Assembly (NCBI RefSeq): GCF_003668995.1 | Contig: NZ_CP033068.1 | Span: 1,550,001-1,614,000 of the forward strand | Origin: Flavobacterium sp. 140616W15 | Lineage (GTDB): Bacteria > Bacteroidota > Bacteroidia > Flavobacteriales > Flavobacteriaceae | Direction of reading: 5' to 3' | DNA: 64,000 nucleotides | Part shown: piece after piece, positions 27,958 to 37,384 of the stretch | How positions within the stretch are numbered: position 1 is the first letter of the stretch | How the letters are laid out: every line of letters begins with the position of its first letter | Program-made: the position numbers and the translations under genes | Notes under the pieces: generated by a model | The model's input: only the letters and a program-made list of their open reading frames with translations | Told to the model about the DNA's origin: nothing | The model's database searches: none

Positions 27958-28097
27958 CTGAGGCTCTAAGGTTTCTATCGAAACGTGAACCAATCTAACT
28001 TGTTATAAAGAAATTTTAGCAAAACACAATCATAATCTTGTCACCCTGACGCAGGAAGGGTCTCCGTAAGCAACTCGACAATTATTGTGCAAAAAAA

Positions 28098-28122
28098 AGA
28101 CGCACTACTGTACGTCTCTACA
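28098..28122. repeat. REP-like palindrome
   Basis: A palindromic core AGACGCACTACTGTACGTCT followed by CTACA. A close relative is at 45083-45107; both are followed by the words AAAAACCTTAGAATCT. Confidence 0.75.
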
Positions 28123-28161
28123 AAAAACCTTAGAATCTTAGTGACTCAGAGTCTTAGTATC

Positions 28162-28536
28162 TTAAATAATAATTTTAACAGGCTCTAACTCCTTCTCTTC
28201 TTCTTCAGTGAAAATTCGATATTCTATTTGAAATGTTTTTTTTAATGGTGTTTCCAATGAGAATCCACCTACTCCAAATGCATCAATTACATTGAGTGTA
28301 AAATGCGCATGTTTCCAATATTCGAATAAATCTTTATCAACCCAAAATTCAGTGTTTTCAATTGTTCCAATGCATACGTCTCCTGTCCGTTGATAAAAGC
28401 CACCTTTCTCAAAACATTGTGGTTGTGTTCCTTCACAACATCCGCCAGCTTGATAAAACATTAATTCACCATGTTTTTCTTTTAGTATTTTTATCAATTC
28501 AATAGCCTTTTCTGAAGCATCAATTCTTTTTATCAT
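28162..28536 (-). CDS. DUF779 protein
   Basis: A 124-residue protein of the DUF779 family, usually encoded next to acetaldehyde or alcohol dehydrogenases. Visible is the Cys-rich Q-A-G-G-C-C-E-G-T-Q-P-Q-C motif (about 31-43) and F-W-V-D-K-D. The family's role is unproven; metal binding or aldehyde tolerance has been supposed. The start is set at ATG 28536 because the nine codons upstream overlap a terminator-like hairpin. It is third in the order aldehyde dehydrogenase, alcohol dehydrogenase, DUF779. Confidence 0.88.
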   Translation of the reverse strand: MIKRIDASEKAIELIKILKEKHGELMFYQAGGCCEGTQPQCFEKGGFYQRTGDVCIGTIENTEFWVDKDLFEYWKHAHFTLNVIDAFGVGGFSLETPLKKTFQIEYRIFTEEEEKELEPVKIII

Positions 28537-28550
28537 GATTTTAGGTTTTA

Positions 28551-28594
28551 AAAAAAGCAACAAACTCTTTTGATTATAGAGAGTTTGTTGCTTT
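28551..28594 (-). terminator. terminator-like hairpin between adhP and the DUF779 gene
   Basis: The stem AAGCAACAAACTCT / AGAGTTTGTTGCTT is followed on the minus strand by a T run. It lies right after adhP and ends only 14 bases before the DUF779 start, so it acts as a terminator or attenuator within the cluster. Confidence 0.8.
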
Positions 28595-28604
28595 CATGAT
28601 TTAA

Positions 28605-29639
28605 TTAAGGTTTAGCGATTTCAAGTACAACCCTTCCTTCAATTTGTCCCTTTTTCATTTTATCAAATACATCATTTACATCTTCTAATTTTGCAGGAGT
28701 GATTGTCGCTTTTACTTTTCCTTCTGTAGCAAATTCTATTGCTTCTTTCATGTCCTTACGTGTACCTACAATTGAACCACGAATTGTAATTCTGTTTAAA
28801 ACAGTATCAAAAATTGATAAATCAAAGTTTCCTGGAGGGAGTCCGTTAAGTGCCATCGTACCTTTTCGTCTTAAAGTTTCAAGACCTTGCTTGAAAGCTA
28901 TAGGCGAAACAGCCGTAATTAATGCCCCATGCATTCCACCCACTTCCTTTTTTAAAAATTCTCCAGGATTTTGATTTTTTGCATTTACTACTAAGTCTGC
29001 TCCAAGTTTTTTGGCTAAATCAAGTTTATCATCGGCAACATCAATTGCAGCAACATGCATTCCCATTGCTTTTGCGTATTGTACAGCAACGTGACCTAAG
29101 CCTCCAATTCCAGATATAGCAACCCATTCTCCTGGTTTTACCTCAGTTTCTTTTAGCCCTTTGTACACTGTTACTCCAGCACATAGTATTGGTGCCATTT
29201 CCATGAAATTTACATTTGATGGTAGAATACCAACATATCTTGCATCGGCAATTACATATTCGGCAAAACCTCCATCTAAGCTATAACCTCCATTTTGTTG
29301 GGTATCGCATAAGGTTTCCCAGCCTGTAATACACTGATCACAGTCTCCACAAGCGCTATAAAGCCATGGTACACCTACAGCATCACCTTCTTTTACATTT
29401 TTCACATCCTGACCTAGAGCTACAACATAACCTACGGCTTCGTGTCCTGGGATTAAAGGCATTTTAGGTTTTACAGGCCAATCTCCTTCTACGGCGTGTA
29501 AATCGGTATGACAAACTCCACTTGCAATAACTTTTACAAGAATTTCGTTTTTTCCTGGGCGTTTTACTTCAACTTCTTCAATTTTTAAAAGAGAACCAAA
29601 TTCTCTTACAACTGCGGCTTTCATTGTTTTTGGCAACAT
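28605..29639 (-). CDS. adhP: zinc-dependent alcohol dehydrogenase
   Basis: Oxidises primary alcohols (or reduces aldehydes) with NAD. It is a medium-chain dehydrogenase of 344 residues. The catalytic zinc ligands Cys43 (G-V-C-H-T-D) and His66-Glu67 (G-H-E) are present, as is the structural zinc lobe with Cys97, Cys100, Cys103 and Cys111. The Rossmann motif [11 protein letters not shown] (about 174-184) follows. The AdhP/AdhT type is supported by the G-D-W-P-V-K-P segment. It lies 58 bases downstream of the aldehyde dehydrogenase gene, giving a pathway alcohol to aldehyde to acid. Confidence 0.92.
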   Translation of the reverse strand: MLPKTMKAAVVREFGSLLKIEEVEVKRPGKNEILVKVIASGVCHTDLHAVEGDWPVKPKMPLIPGHEAVGYVVALGQDVKNVKEGDAVGVPWLYSACGDCDQCITGWETLCDTQQNGGYSLDGGFAEYVIADARYVGILPSNVNFMEMAPILCAGVTVYKGLKETEVKPGEWVAISGIGGLGHVAVQYAKAMGMHVAAIDVADDKLDLAKKLGADLVVNAKNQNPGEFLKKEVGGMHGALITAVSPIAFKQGLETLRRKGTMALNGLPPGNFDLSIFDTVLNRITIRGSIVGTRKDMKEAIEFATEGKVKATITPAKLEDVNDVFDKMKKGQIEGRVVLEIAKP

Positions 29640-29697
29640 AATAGTATTGATTTATAAGACCAGTACGTTTATATACCAGTCTTTGGTTTATATAATA

Positions 29698-31203
29698 TTA
29701 AAAGAAACCTAATTTCTTTTTGTCATAAGAAATTAGCATGTTTTTAGTTTGGCGGTATTGTCCTAGCATCATTTTGTGGTTTTCACGACCTATTCCAGAT
29801 TGTTTGTATCCTCCAAACGGTGCGCCTGCTGGGTATGAATGGTACTGATTTATCCAAACTCTTCCGGATTGAATCGCTCTTGGTACTTGATAAATTTCAT
29901 GTGCATCACGTGTCCAAACTCCAGCTCCTAAGCCGTACATTGTATCATTTGCAATAGCAATAGCTTCTTCGGTAGTTTTAAACGTGGTTACAGCTAGGAC
30001 AGGTCCGAAAATTTCTTCCTGAAAGATTCTCATTTTATTATTTCCTTTAAATAAAGTAGGTTTGATGTAATAGCCACCTTCCAGGTCTCCTCCTAAATTA
30101 TTTTCTGCACCACCGGTAAGTAGTTCTGCGCCTTCTTCTTTTCCTAATTTTATATAAGAAAGGATTTTTTCTTTTTGTACAATAGATGTTTGTGCTCCTA
30201 TCATTGTTGTTTTATCCAATGGATTCCCTGCAATAATAGCTTCAGTTCTTTCTATCACTCTTTTGATAAATTTATCATAGATATCTTCATGAACTAATAA
30301 CCTAGATGGGCAAGTACAGATTTCTCCTTGATTCAATGCAAACAAAACGGCTCCTTCTATGGCTTTATCGAAGAAATCATCGTCATGATCGGCTATAGAT
30401 GGAAAGAAGATATTAGGTGATTTTCCTCCTAGTTCTAGTGTAACTGGAATTATATTTTCGGTAGCATATTGCATCACTAATCGACCTGTGGTTGTAGAAC
30501 CTGTAAATGCAGCTTTTGATACTTTTTTATTTGTAACCAATGGTCTTCCAAGCTCTGCACCAAATCCGTTCACGATATTTAATACTCCTGGTGGAAGAAT
30601 ATCGCCTATAAGTTCCATTAATACTAATATAGAAATTGGAGTACTTTCAGCAGGTTTTAAGACAATTGTATTTCCAGCGGCTAATGCTGGAGCAATTTTC
30701 CAGACTGCCATTAAAATTGGAAAATTCCAAGGAATAATTTGTGCTACTACTCCTAATGGTTCACTTAAAGCAATTGAAACTGTTTGTGAATCTAATTCTG
30801 CAATTGAGCTTTCTTCAGCACGTATTACTCCTGCAAAATATCTAAAATGATCTATGGCTAATGGGATATCAGCAGCTAGTGTTTCTCGTACTGGTTTTCC
30901 GTTATCAACAGTTTCTACAGCGGCGATATATTCTAAATTATCTTCTATTTTTTGCGCTATCTTATTTAGTAAAATGCTACGTTCAGTTACTGAGGTTTTT
31001 CCCCATGTTTTAAATGCTTCATAGGCAGTATCTACAGCTAAATCAATATCTTCTTTCCCAGAATGTGCTGCTTTTGTAAAAACTTTACCGTCTATAGGAG
31101 AAATTACATCAAAATATTCTCCTTTTATTGGTGCTACAAATTTTCCACCAATGTAATTATCGTATTTTACCTTAAATTCAGGTCTTTTTACTAGAGTACT
31201 CAT
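29698..31203 (-). CDS. NAD-dependent aldehyde dehydrogenase
   Basis: Oxidises acetaldehyde or a related aldehyde to the acid. The catalytic Cys296 lies in G-E-I-C-T-C-P-S-R, the general base in L-E-L-G-G-K-S-P-N, and cofactor binding in I-I-P-W-N-F-P. The double-Cys G-E-I-C-T-C form is typical of the AldB/ExaC/AcoD subgroup, which is linked to DUF779 and AdhP genes. 501 residues from ATG 31203; an upstream in-frame start exists but adds a non-conserved Lys-rich tail. It is the first gene of the minus-strand cluster. Confidence 0.92.
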   Translation of the reverse strand: MSTLVKRPEFKVKYDNYIGGKFVAPIKGEYFDVISPIDGKVFTKAAHSGKEDIDLAVDTAYEAFKTWGKTSVTERSILLNKIAQKIEDNLEYIAAVETVDNGKPVRETLAADIPLAIDHFRYFAGVIRAEESSIAELDSQTVSIALSEPLGVVAQIIPWNFPILMAVWKIAPALAAGNTIVLKPAESTPISILVLMELIGDILPPGVLNIVNGFGAELGRPLVTNKKVSKAAFTGSTTTGRLVMQYATENIIPVTLELGGKSPNIFFPSIADHDDDFFDKAIEGAVLFALNQGEICTCPSRLLVHEDIYDKFIKRVIERTEAIIAGNPLDKTTMIGAQTSIVQKEKILSYIKLGKEEGAELLTGGAENNLGGDLEGGYYIKPTLFKGNNKMRIFQEEIFGPVLAVTTFKTTEEAIAIANDTMYGLGAGVWTRDAHEIYQVPRAIQSGRVWINQYHSYPAGAPFGGYKQSGIGRENHKMMLGQYRQTKNMLISYDKKKLGFF

Positions 31204-31443
31204 AAAATATCTTTTTTTTGGATTCATTTCAAATTTACTTTCAAACTTTTATAAAGAATAGCACAATTCATTCATCTAATAGCACAAAAAATGCAGATTC
31301 GTTTTTATAGTCAAACTTTAATACTCTATTAGTAAAATATTATGATAAAAAATAGATAATATTTAAAATAGTATAATTTAGGCTTAATTAAAAAGAGCTG
31401 TAAAAAACCAAATAAATTGTTTTCTACTACAATGTGCAATGCT

Positions 31444-31451
31444 TATATTTG
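31444..31451 (+). promoter_or_regulatory. -7 promoter box of pheT
   Basis: TATATTTG fits TAnnTTTG and lies 30 bases before the ATG at 31481. It rules out the earlier in-frame ATG at 31439 as the true start. Confidence 0.65.
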
Positions 31452-31480
31452 TAAACTTATTCAAGAATAATATTACTCAA

Positions 31481-33900
31481 ATGAAAATATCTTACAACTG
31501 GTTAAAACAATTCATTAAAATAGACTGGAAATCTGACGAAACATCTGCTTTGCTTACTGACTTAGGTCTTGAAGTGGAAGTGGTTGAAAAATACCAATCA
31601 ATAAAAGGAGGATTAGAAGGTATTGTTGTAGGGCACGTATTAACCTGTGTACAGCACCCAGACGCTGATCGTTTAAAAATTACAACTGTTGATATAGGAT
31701 TAGAACAACCAATACAAGTAGTATGTGGAGCGGCCAACGTTGCTGCAGGACAAAAAGTTCCTGTTGCTACAATTGGAACTGTTTTGTATGATAAAAGCGG
31801 AGAATCTTTTGTTATTAAAAAAGGGAAAATACGCGGGCAAGAAAGCCATGGAATGATTTGTGCTGAAGACGAATTGGGTCTAGGAACTGGTCATGATGGT
31901 ATTATGGTTCTAGATGTAACTTTGGTTCCTGGTACTCCTGCTTCTGAAGTTTTTAATATTGAAAACGATGAAGTTTTTGAAATAGGATTAACTCCAAACC
32001 GTGCCGATGCAATGAGTCATCTTGGTACAGCGCGTGATTTGCGAGCAGGATTATTACAAAGAGGTCAAAACGTAGAGTTAATTACACCGTCTGTAAGTAA
32101 TTTTAGAGTTGACATGCGAACTTTAAAAATTGATGTAAATGTCGAAGAACCTTCTTTGGCTCCAAGATACTGCGGAGTTACCATTTCTGGAATTACAATA
32201 AGTGAATCTCCAAGTTGGTTGCAAAATAGATTAAAAGCTATTGGAATTACTCCTAAGAATAACATTGTAGATGTTACTAACTATGTTCTTCATGAATTAG
32301 GACAGCCTTTACACGCCTTTGATGCTAGTAAAATAAATGGAAAAATCATCGTAAAAACGGTCCCTGCTGGTACTAAATTCGTTACTCTTGATGACGTTGA
32401 AAGAACATTACACCAAGAGGATTTAATGATATGCGATGAGAAAGGTCCGTTATGTATTGCTGGTGTTTTTGGAGGTAAAAAATCGGGTGTAACAGAAACT
32501 ACCACTTCTATATTCTTAGAGAGTGCCTATTTTAATCCTGTTAGTGTTCGTAAATCAGCTAAAAGACATCAATTAAATACAGATGCTTCTTTTAGATTTG
32601 AAAGAGGAATTGATCCTTCAATTACTGCATATGCGTTAAAGCGTGCTGCTTTATTGATAAAAGAAATTGCTGGTGGTGAGATCACTTCTGATATTGTTGA
32701 GATCTATCAAAAGAAAATAGAAGACTTTTCAGTTTTCTTAAACTTTAGTCACGTATCAAAAATTATTGGACAAGAAATTCCAAAAGATACTATCAAAAAA
32801 TATTAGTGTCTCTTGATATTAAAGTTAACAGTGTGTCTGAGGCTGGCTTAGGGCTGACGATTCCTGCTTACCGTGTTGATGTGCAACGTGAAATTGATGT
32901 TATTGAAGAAATTCTTAGAGTTTACGGATATAATAATATTAATTTCTCTAAAAAATTCAATGCAACAGTTTCTAATTCACCAAGAACGGAAGATTATAAG
33001 GTACAAAATAGTATTGCCGCACAATTGAATTCGCAAGGTTATCATGAAATGATGGCTAATTCACTGACGACTCCTTCATATGCTAACCTTTCTGCTTTGT
33101 TGAAAGAGGAGCATAATGTTACAATTTTAAATCCTCTAAGTGGTGATTTATCAGTAATGCGTCAATCGTTATTGTTTTCTGGATTAGAAGCAATTTCATA
33201 TAATATCAATAGAAAAAATTCGGATTTAAAATTATTTGAATTTGGTAAATCATACCATAAATTTCTTAATGGATATGAAGAACACAAGCATCTTACTTTG
33301 TTTATTACCGGAAACAGAAATAAAGAAACCTGGACTAATGGGCAGCAATCTACTGATTTCTTTTTGTTAAAAGGATATGTAAACGGTGTTCTTTCTAGAT
33401 TGGGAATTGACAAAATCAATAATATCCCATCACAATCAGATGTTTTTTCTGAAGGTGCCGCTATTGGATATGGACATGACACTTTGGTTGAAATGGGTGT
33501 TGTAAAAAAATCAATTTTAAAACACTTCGGAATTAAGCAAGAGGTTTTTTATGCAGATTTTAACTGGGACTTAATTTTGAAAATAATCACAGGAAAAATA
33601 AAATATACTGAGATTCCTAAATATCCCGAAGTACGTAGAGATTTAGCTTTATTGATTGATAAAAATATAAGTTATGATAGTATTTATACTCTAGCAAAAC
33701 AAACAGAGAAATCATTATTAAAAGATGTGAATTTATTTGATGTTTACGAAGGTGAAAAACTTCCTGAGGGAAAAAAATCGTATGCATTAAGTTTTACTAT
33801 TCAAGATAATACTAAAACGCTTACTGATGCTCAAATTGACAAAATCATGAGCAAATTAAAACAAAGTTTTGAAACTGAACTTGGCGCAAGCTTGCGTTAG
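31481..33900 (+). pseudogene. pheT: phenylalanine-tRNA ligase beta subunit, interrupted by a one-base frameshift
   Basis: Encodes the beta subunit of PheRS, which charges tRNA-Phe and edits mischarged tyrosine. The first frame (31481-32806) carries the EMAP/tRNA-binding domain (about 40-150) and the B3/B4 editing domain. The second (from 32806) carries the B5/catalytic-like core and the C-terminal anticodon-binding FDX-ACB domain (Y-P-E-V-R-R-D-L-A-L). Adding one A to the six-A run at 32795-32800 restores one frame of 806 codons, the usual length. Both halves are conserved throughout, so this is a fresh lesion or a sequence error in an essential gene. Confidence 0.93.
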
Positions 33901-33923
33901 TAAAATATAGGATTATATTAAAG

Positions 33924-33964
33924 ATCCGCTGAAGAATTTTAAAGTTCTTTAGCGGATTTTTTTT
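33924..33964 (+). terminator. intrinsic terminator after pheT
   Basis: A 13-bp stem (ATCCGCTGAAGAA / TTCTTTAGCGGAT, one G-U pair) with an 8-base loop is followed by eight T. A close relative ends the esterase gene at 37321. Confidence 0.9.
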
Positions 33965-34161
33965 GCTTTTATCTTAACGAAAGAGTTTGTTTTTAATTTT
34001 ATAAATATAGTTTTGACCGCTTTGTTATATTCTACTTATTTTCTAGTTGGCTTTTTTGAGAAAAATATTTCTACAATGATTTGATTTATAGATCATTTTA
34101 AGTTTATTATTTACTATTATTTTTAAAATAATTTTATTTAGAAAATATAATAGTTTCTTAT

Positions 34162-34177
34162 TAGAACAATCATTCTA
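34162..34177. promoter_or_regulatory. TetR operator, copy 1
   Basis: TAGAACAATCATTCTA, with arms TAGAA and TTCTA around six bases. It lies just upstream of the -7 box of the tetR gene, in the promoter spacer, so binding would block polymerase (autorepression, inferred). Confidence 0.8.
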
Positions 34178-34183
34178 ATTATA

Positions 34184-34191
34184 TACATTTG
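34184..34191 (+). promoter_or_regulatory. -7 promoter box of the tetR gene
   Basis: TACATTTG fits TAnnTTTG and ends 7 bases before the ATG at 34199, so the transcript is predicted to be leaderless or nearly so. Confidence 0.65.
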
Positions 34192-34198
34192 CACTATT

Positions 34199-34774
34199 AT
34201 GGCACGTAAAAAAGAATTTGATCCCGTTGAAAAGTTAGAAATAGCAAGAGATGTCTTTTGGGAAAAGGGATATCATATAACTTCCATGGAAGATTTGGTT
34301 ACTCATATGCAGGTAAATCGCAGAAGTATGTATGATACCTATGGAGACAAACACAAACTATTTATTGAAAGTTTGTGCAATTATGCTTTAGAGACTTTTG
34401 AAGAATACAAATTGGCTGCCCATGGCGAAAACTCTCCATTAAAAGCTATAAAACTAATTCTGAATAAGGCTATAAAACGTTCATTTGAAGAAAATAAAGT
34501 TTGCATGATTGTTAAGACTTCTTTTGAGGTTGGTGCTCTAGATTCTGACATTTTGGAATTATTGAAACAATTAAACCAAAAGTTGATTCTAATTTTTGAA
34601 GATTTAATTGTTTTAGCACAAGAACAGAATGAAGTTGGAAAAAATAAAAATGCAAAAGAATCTGCGCAATTTATTGTTGGTTCATTGGCAGGATTATGGC
34701 AAATGCAGATTTTATATAATGACTTAGAAATGGTTCAAAAAATGGCAAAACGCCTTATCGAAAGCTTAGAATAA
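34199..34774 (+). CDS. TetR/AcrR-family repressor
   Basis: A 191-residue DNA-binding repressor. Residues about 10-56 form the TetR helix-turn-helix: A-R-D-V-F-W-E-K-G-Y-H-I-T-S-M-E-D-L, then V-N-R-R-S-M-Y-D-T-Y-G-D-K-H. The C-terminal helical domain binds an unknown ligand and resembles the YxaF/LmrA or AcuR-like group. Three copies of a TAGAA-N6-TTCTA operator frame the gene (34162, 34791, 34855), one in its own promoter and two before the next operon. It likely represses itself and the LLM oxygenase/esterase genes. Confidence 0.92.
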   Translation: MARKKEFDPVEKLEIARDVFWEKGYHITSMEDLVTHMQVNRRSMYDTYGDKHKLFIESLCNYALETFEEYKLAAHGENSPLKAIKLILNKAIKRSFEENKVCMIVKTSFEVGALDSDILELLKQLNQKLILIFEDLIVLAQEQNEVGKNKNAKESAQFIVGSLAGLWQMQILYNDLEMVQKMAKRLIESLE

Positions 34775-34790
34775 TTTTTTTAAATAATTA

Positions 34791-34806
34791 TAGAACGATT
34801 ATTCTA
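34791..34806. promoter_or_regulatory. TetR operator, copy 2
   Basis: TAGAACGATTATTCTA, with the same arms as copies 1 and 3. It lies between the tetR stop codon and the 110-residue protein gene. Confidence 0.8.
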
Positions 34807-34854
34807 TAATTATTTTATTTGTTATGCCATTATTAGAAGCATAAGTCTTAATTG

Positions 34855-34870
34855 TAGAACGATCATTCTA
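34855..34870. promoter_or_regulatory. TetR operator, copy 3
   Basis: TAGAACGATCATTCTA, 64 bases after copy 2 (start to start, near six helical turns). It lies 74 bases before the next start codon. Confidence 0.8.
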
Positions 34871-34943
34871 AATATTTATTAAAATAAAAGAAATGATAAT
34901 GAGCAATAATTAAAATAGGAACAATCAATTAAAATTAGAAATA

Positions 34944-35276
34944 ATGGAAAAAACGAAACATAGTGAAAAGGAGAAAATTTTACTTACCTATATTTTAAAG
35001 CATCAGCAAGACAAAAACCTAAATTCTATAATTGATGTTCTAAACAAAAATCTATTCTGGGAACTTTTCCCTCCTAAAGGAGTCGAAATCTTAAGTTGGA
35101 ATGTTTTAATAGGTTTAGGTCACGTAGTGGTTTTGAGGTTTCCAGTATCAAGGTTGCGTGAAGTGAATCTTTCACTAGAAAAAGGAGCTTGGGGAGCTTT
35201 TAATACAGAAGCATATAGTACCTATGATTATACAGATGCTTTAGAAGAGAAAAAAAGCAAAATACAATCATTTTAA
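34944..35276 (+). CDS. uncharacterised 110-residue protein of the TetR regulon
   Basis: I do not recognise a named family. The protein is 110 residues, with no signal or membrane span. The second half has a compact conserved-looking block: P-P-K-G-V-E-I-L-S-W-N-V-L, then L-G-H-V-V-V-L-R-F-P, R-L-R-E-V-N, and G-A-W-G-A-F-N-T-E. The pattern suggests a small ferredoxin-like alpha/beta barrel of the dimeric kind (YCII/DUF-like), which is inference only. Its place behind two TetR operators and directly before the LLM monooxygenase suggests a role in the same catabolic or detoxifying pathway. Confidence 0.7.
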   Translation: MEKTKHSEKEKILLTYILKHQQDKNLNSIIDVLNKNLFWELFPPKGVEILSWNVLIGLGHVVVLRFPVSRLREVNLSLEKGAWGAFNTEAYSTYDYTDALEEKKSKIQSF

Positions 35277-35322
35277 TAACACATAGTTTTAAGATTAAAA
35301 AATACAATTTAAATAATTGATT

Positions 35323-36363
35323 ATGGAATTAGGTTTAAGTATGTTTGGCGATCTGCACATTGATCCGATAACAGGAATAAGACAATCTGGCGAACAACGT
35401 TTAGCAGAATTGATAGAAGAAATCAAGCTTGCTGATGAAATAAAACTAGATGTGTTAGGTATAGGAGAACATCATAGAGAGGAATATGCAATATCAAGTC
35501 CTGAGATTGTTTTAGCAGCAGCGGCAACAGTAACAAAGCAAATAAAATTAAGTAGTTCAGTTACAGTATTAGGATCATCAGATCCAGTTAAACTTTATCA
35601 AAATTTTGCATTAGTGGATTTGATTTCTAATGGCAGATCTGAATTAATGGCAGGAAGAGGCAGTTTTACAGAATCATTTCCTTTATTCGGGTATGACTTA
35701 AGCGATTATAATGCTCTGTTTGAAGAAAAATTAGATTTATTTCTTCAAATTAATAGCAAAGAAACAATTAATTGGAATGGTCAATTTCGTGCGCCTTTAC
35801 AAAATCAAAAAATTTTCCCAAGAGCTGTAAACAATAAAATACCCGTATGGATTGCAGCTGGCGGAACACGTGAATCTGCTATTAGGGCTGGACGTTTGGG
35901 ATTACCAATCGTTTTTGCTGTTATTGCAGGGACACCTTTGTTGCATTTTCAGCCTCTTTATGAATTGTATAGAGAAGTATATGAAAAATCTGGACATGAT
36001 ATGGATCAATTTCAGGTAGGAATGTTTTCTCATGGTTTATTTGGGGATGATTCTAAAACAGTTAGTGACTATTATTATCCATTATATGCCGCACAAATGG
36101 ATAGAATTGGTAGAACGAGAGGATGGTCTCCTTTTCATCGCAATCAGTATGATTTTGGACGATCTAAAGAAGGAGCCATGTTTGTAGGCGATGCTGAAGA
36201 AACAATTGATAAAATTTTATATGCACAAGAGTTATACGGAATCACCCGCTTTTTTACGCATATGGATGTTGGTGCCCCCTCTCACTTGCATTTAATGAAA
36301 TCAATTGAAATTTTCGGGACTAAAATTGCGCCAAAGATTAGAGAAGTATTGCATAAAAAATAA
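35323..36363 (+). CDS. LLM-class flavin-dependent monooxygenase
   Basis: A luciferase-like F420/FMN oxidoreductase with a TIM barrel, 346 residues. Visible are L-G-I-G-E-H-H-R-E-E-Y-A-I (about 46-58), L-S-S-S-V-T-V-L-G-S-S-D-P-V-K, and G-R-S-E-L-M-A-G-R-G-S-F, all family hallmarks. It probably hydroxylates or cleaves an organic substrate with reduced flavin. The start is ATG 35323; a TTG two codons upstream is less likely. It is second in the TetR-controlled operon and 12 bases before the esterase. Confidence 0.9.
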   Translation: MELGLSMFGDLHIDPITGIRQSGEQRLAELIEEIKLADEIKLDVLGIGEHHREEYAISSPEIVLAAAATVTKQIKLSSSVTVLGSSDPVKLYQNFALVDLISNGRSELMAGRGSFTESFPLFGYDLSDYNALFEEKLDLFLQINSKETINWNGQFRAPLQNQKIFPRAVNNKIPVWIAAGGTRESAIRAGRLGLPIVFAVIAGTPLLHFQPLYELYREVYEKSGHDMDQFQVGMFSHGLFGDDSKTVSDYYYPLYAAQMDRIGRTRGWSPFHRNQYDFGRSKEGAMFVGDAEETIDKILYAQELYGITRFFTHMDVGAPSHLHLMKSIEIFGTKIAPKIREVLHKK

Positions 36364-36375
36364 CAAACAAAAACA

Positions 36376-37218
36376 ATGAAAAAGATAAAAAAAATAAGCC
36401 TTTGGAATGGTGATATGCCCACGACTAATGGATTGTCAGGTCAAGAGATTTTTACTCCAAATGAGATTATAGAAATCTCTAATATTACGGAAGCGGAGTT
36501 AACAATATATCATCCTGAAAACAAAATAAATACTGGAATTGCAACAATTATTTGCCCTGGAGGAGGCTATGCAGGATTGGCAATAAATACAGGTAATGAT
36601 TTTGCAGCTTGGTTAGCTTCTATTGGTATAACTGGTATTGTATTAAAATATAGATTACCAAATGGAAATAAAGAAGTTCCTCTTGATGATGTGCAGCAAG
36701 CGATATCTTACGTACGCAAAAATGCTTTAGAATTAGGTATAGATAAAAATAAAATTGGAGTAACTGGATTTTCTGCAGGAGGTCATCTAGCTGGACTGGC
36801 TTCAACTTTATTTTCAGAAGAAAAAGAAACGAATCGCCCAGATTTTTCTATCTTGCTTTATCCGTTAATTACTATGGGGGAAAACTCTCATAAAGATTCA
36901 ATTGAGAATCTTTTAGGAAGTCATCCTTCAGAATCTGAAATAGAAAGGTATTCTTGTGACAAGCAAGTATCTATTAATACTCCACCAGCATTGATTTTAG
37001 TTAGTGATGATGATATGGTTGTTCCGCCAATAAATAGCATTATTTATTACGAATCTCTAAAAAAGCAGGATATTAATGCCGCTTTATATGTATTTCCGCA
37101 AGGAGATCATGGTTGGGGACTTAATGGATTGAATATGTTTGGAAAAGATTTCAAATATACTGAGGAAGTCAAAACTTTAATAAAAAAATGGATAAATGAG
37201 TTATTTTCATTTGCGTAA
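36376..37218 (+). CDS. alpha/beta hydrolase, BD-FAE-type esterase
   Basis: A serine esterase of 280 residues. The oxyanion loop is C-P-G-G-G-Y (60-65), the nucleophile elbow G-F-S-A-G-G (131-136) gives Ser133, the acid is in D-D-D (211-213), and the base is His245 in G-D-H-G-W. There is no signal peptide, so unlike secreted xylan esterases it is cytosolic here. With the LLM oxygenase it may open an ester made by a Baeyer-Villiger-like step (inference). It is the last gene of the operon and is followed by a terminator. Confidence 0.9.
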   Translation: MKKIKKISLWNGDMPTTNGLSGQEIFTPNEIIEISNITEAELTIYHPENKINTGIATIICPGGGYAGLAINTGNDFAAWLASIGITGIVLKYRLPNGNKEVPLDDVQQAISYVRKNALELGIDKNKIGVTGFSAGGHLAGLASTLFSEEKETNRPDFSILLYPLITMGENSHKDSIENLLGSHPSESEIERYSCDKQVSINTPPALILVSDDDMVVPPINSIIYYESLKKQDINAALYVFPQGDHGWGLNGLNMFGKDFKYTEEVKTLIKKWINELFSFA

Positions 37219-37320
37219 TTTTTAACTGAGACTTTTAGTATTTTGAAAACTAAGGGGTCTCTCCCCTTTTTAAGAAATCAAAATGAAGTCTGATTCAATT
37301 TACTTATAAAGAGTATTAAA

Positions 37321-37360
37321 AATCCGCTAAAGAATTTAAATATTCTTAGAGGATTTTTTT
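37321..37360 (+). terminator. intrinsic terminator after the esterase gene
   Basis: An imperfect stem beginning AATCCGCTAAAGAAT and closing ATTCTTAGAGGATT, followed by seven T. It shares its sequence with the pheT terminator. Confidence 0.75.
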
Positions 37361-37384
37361 GTTTGAACAGTTTTAAATTTTGTT

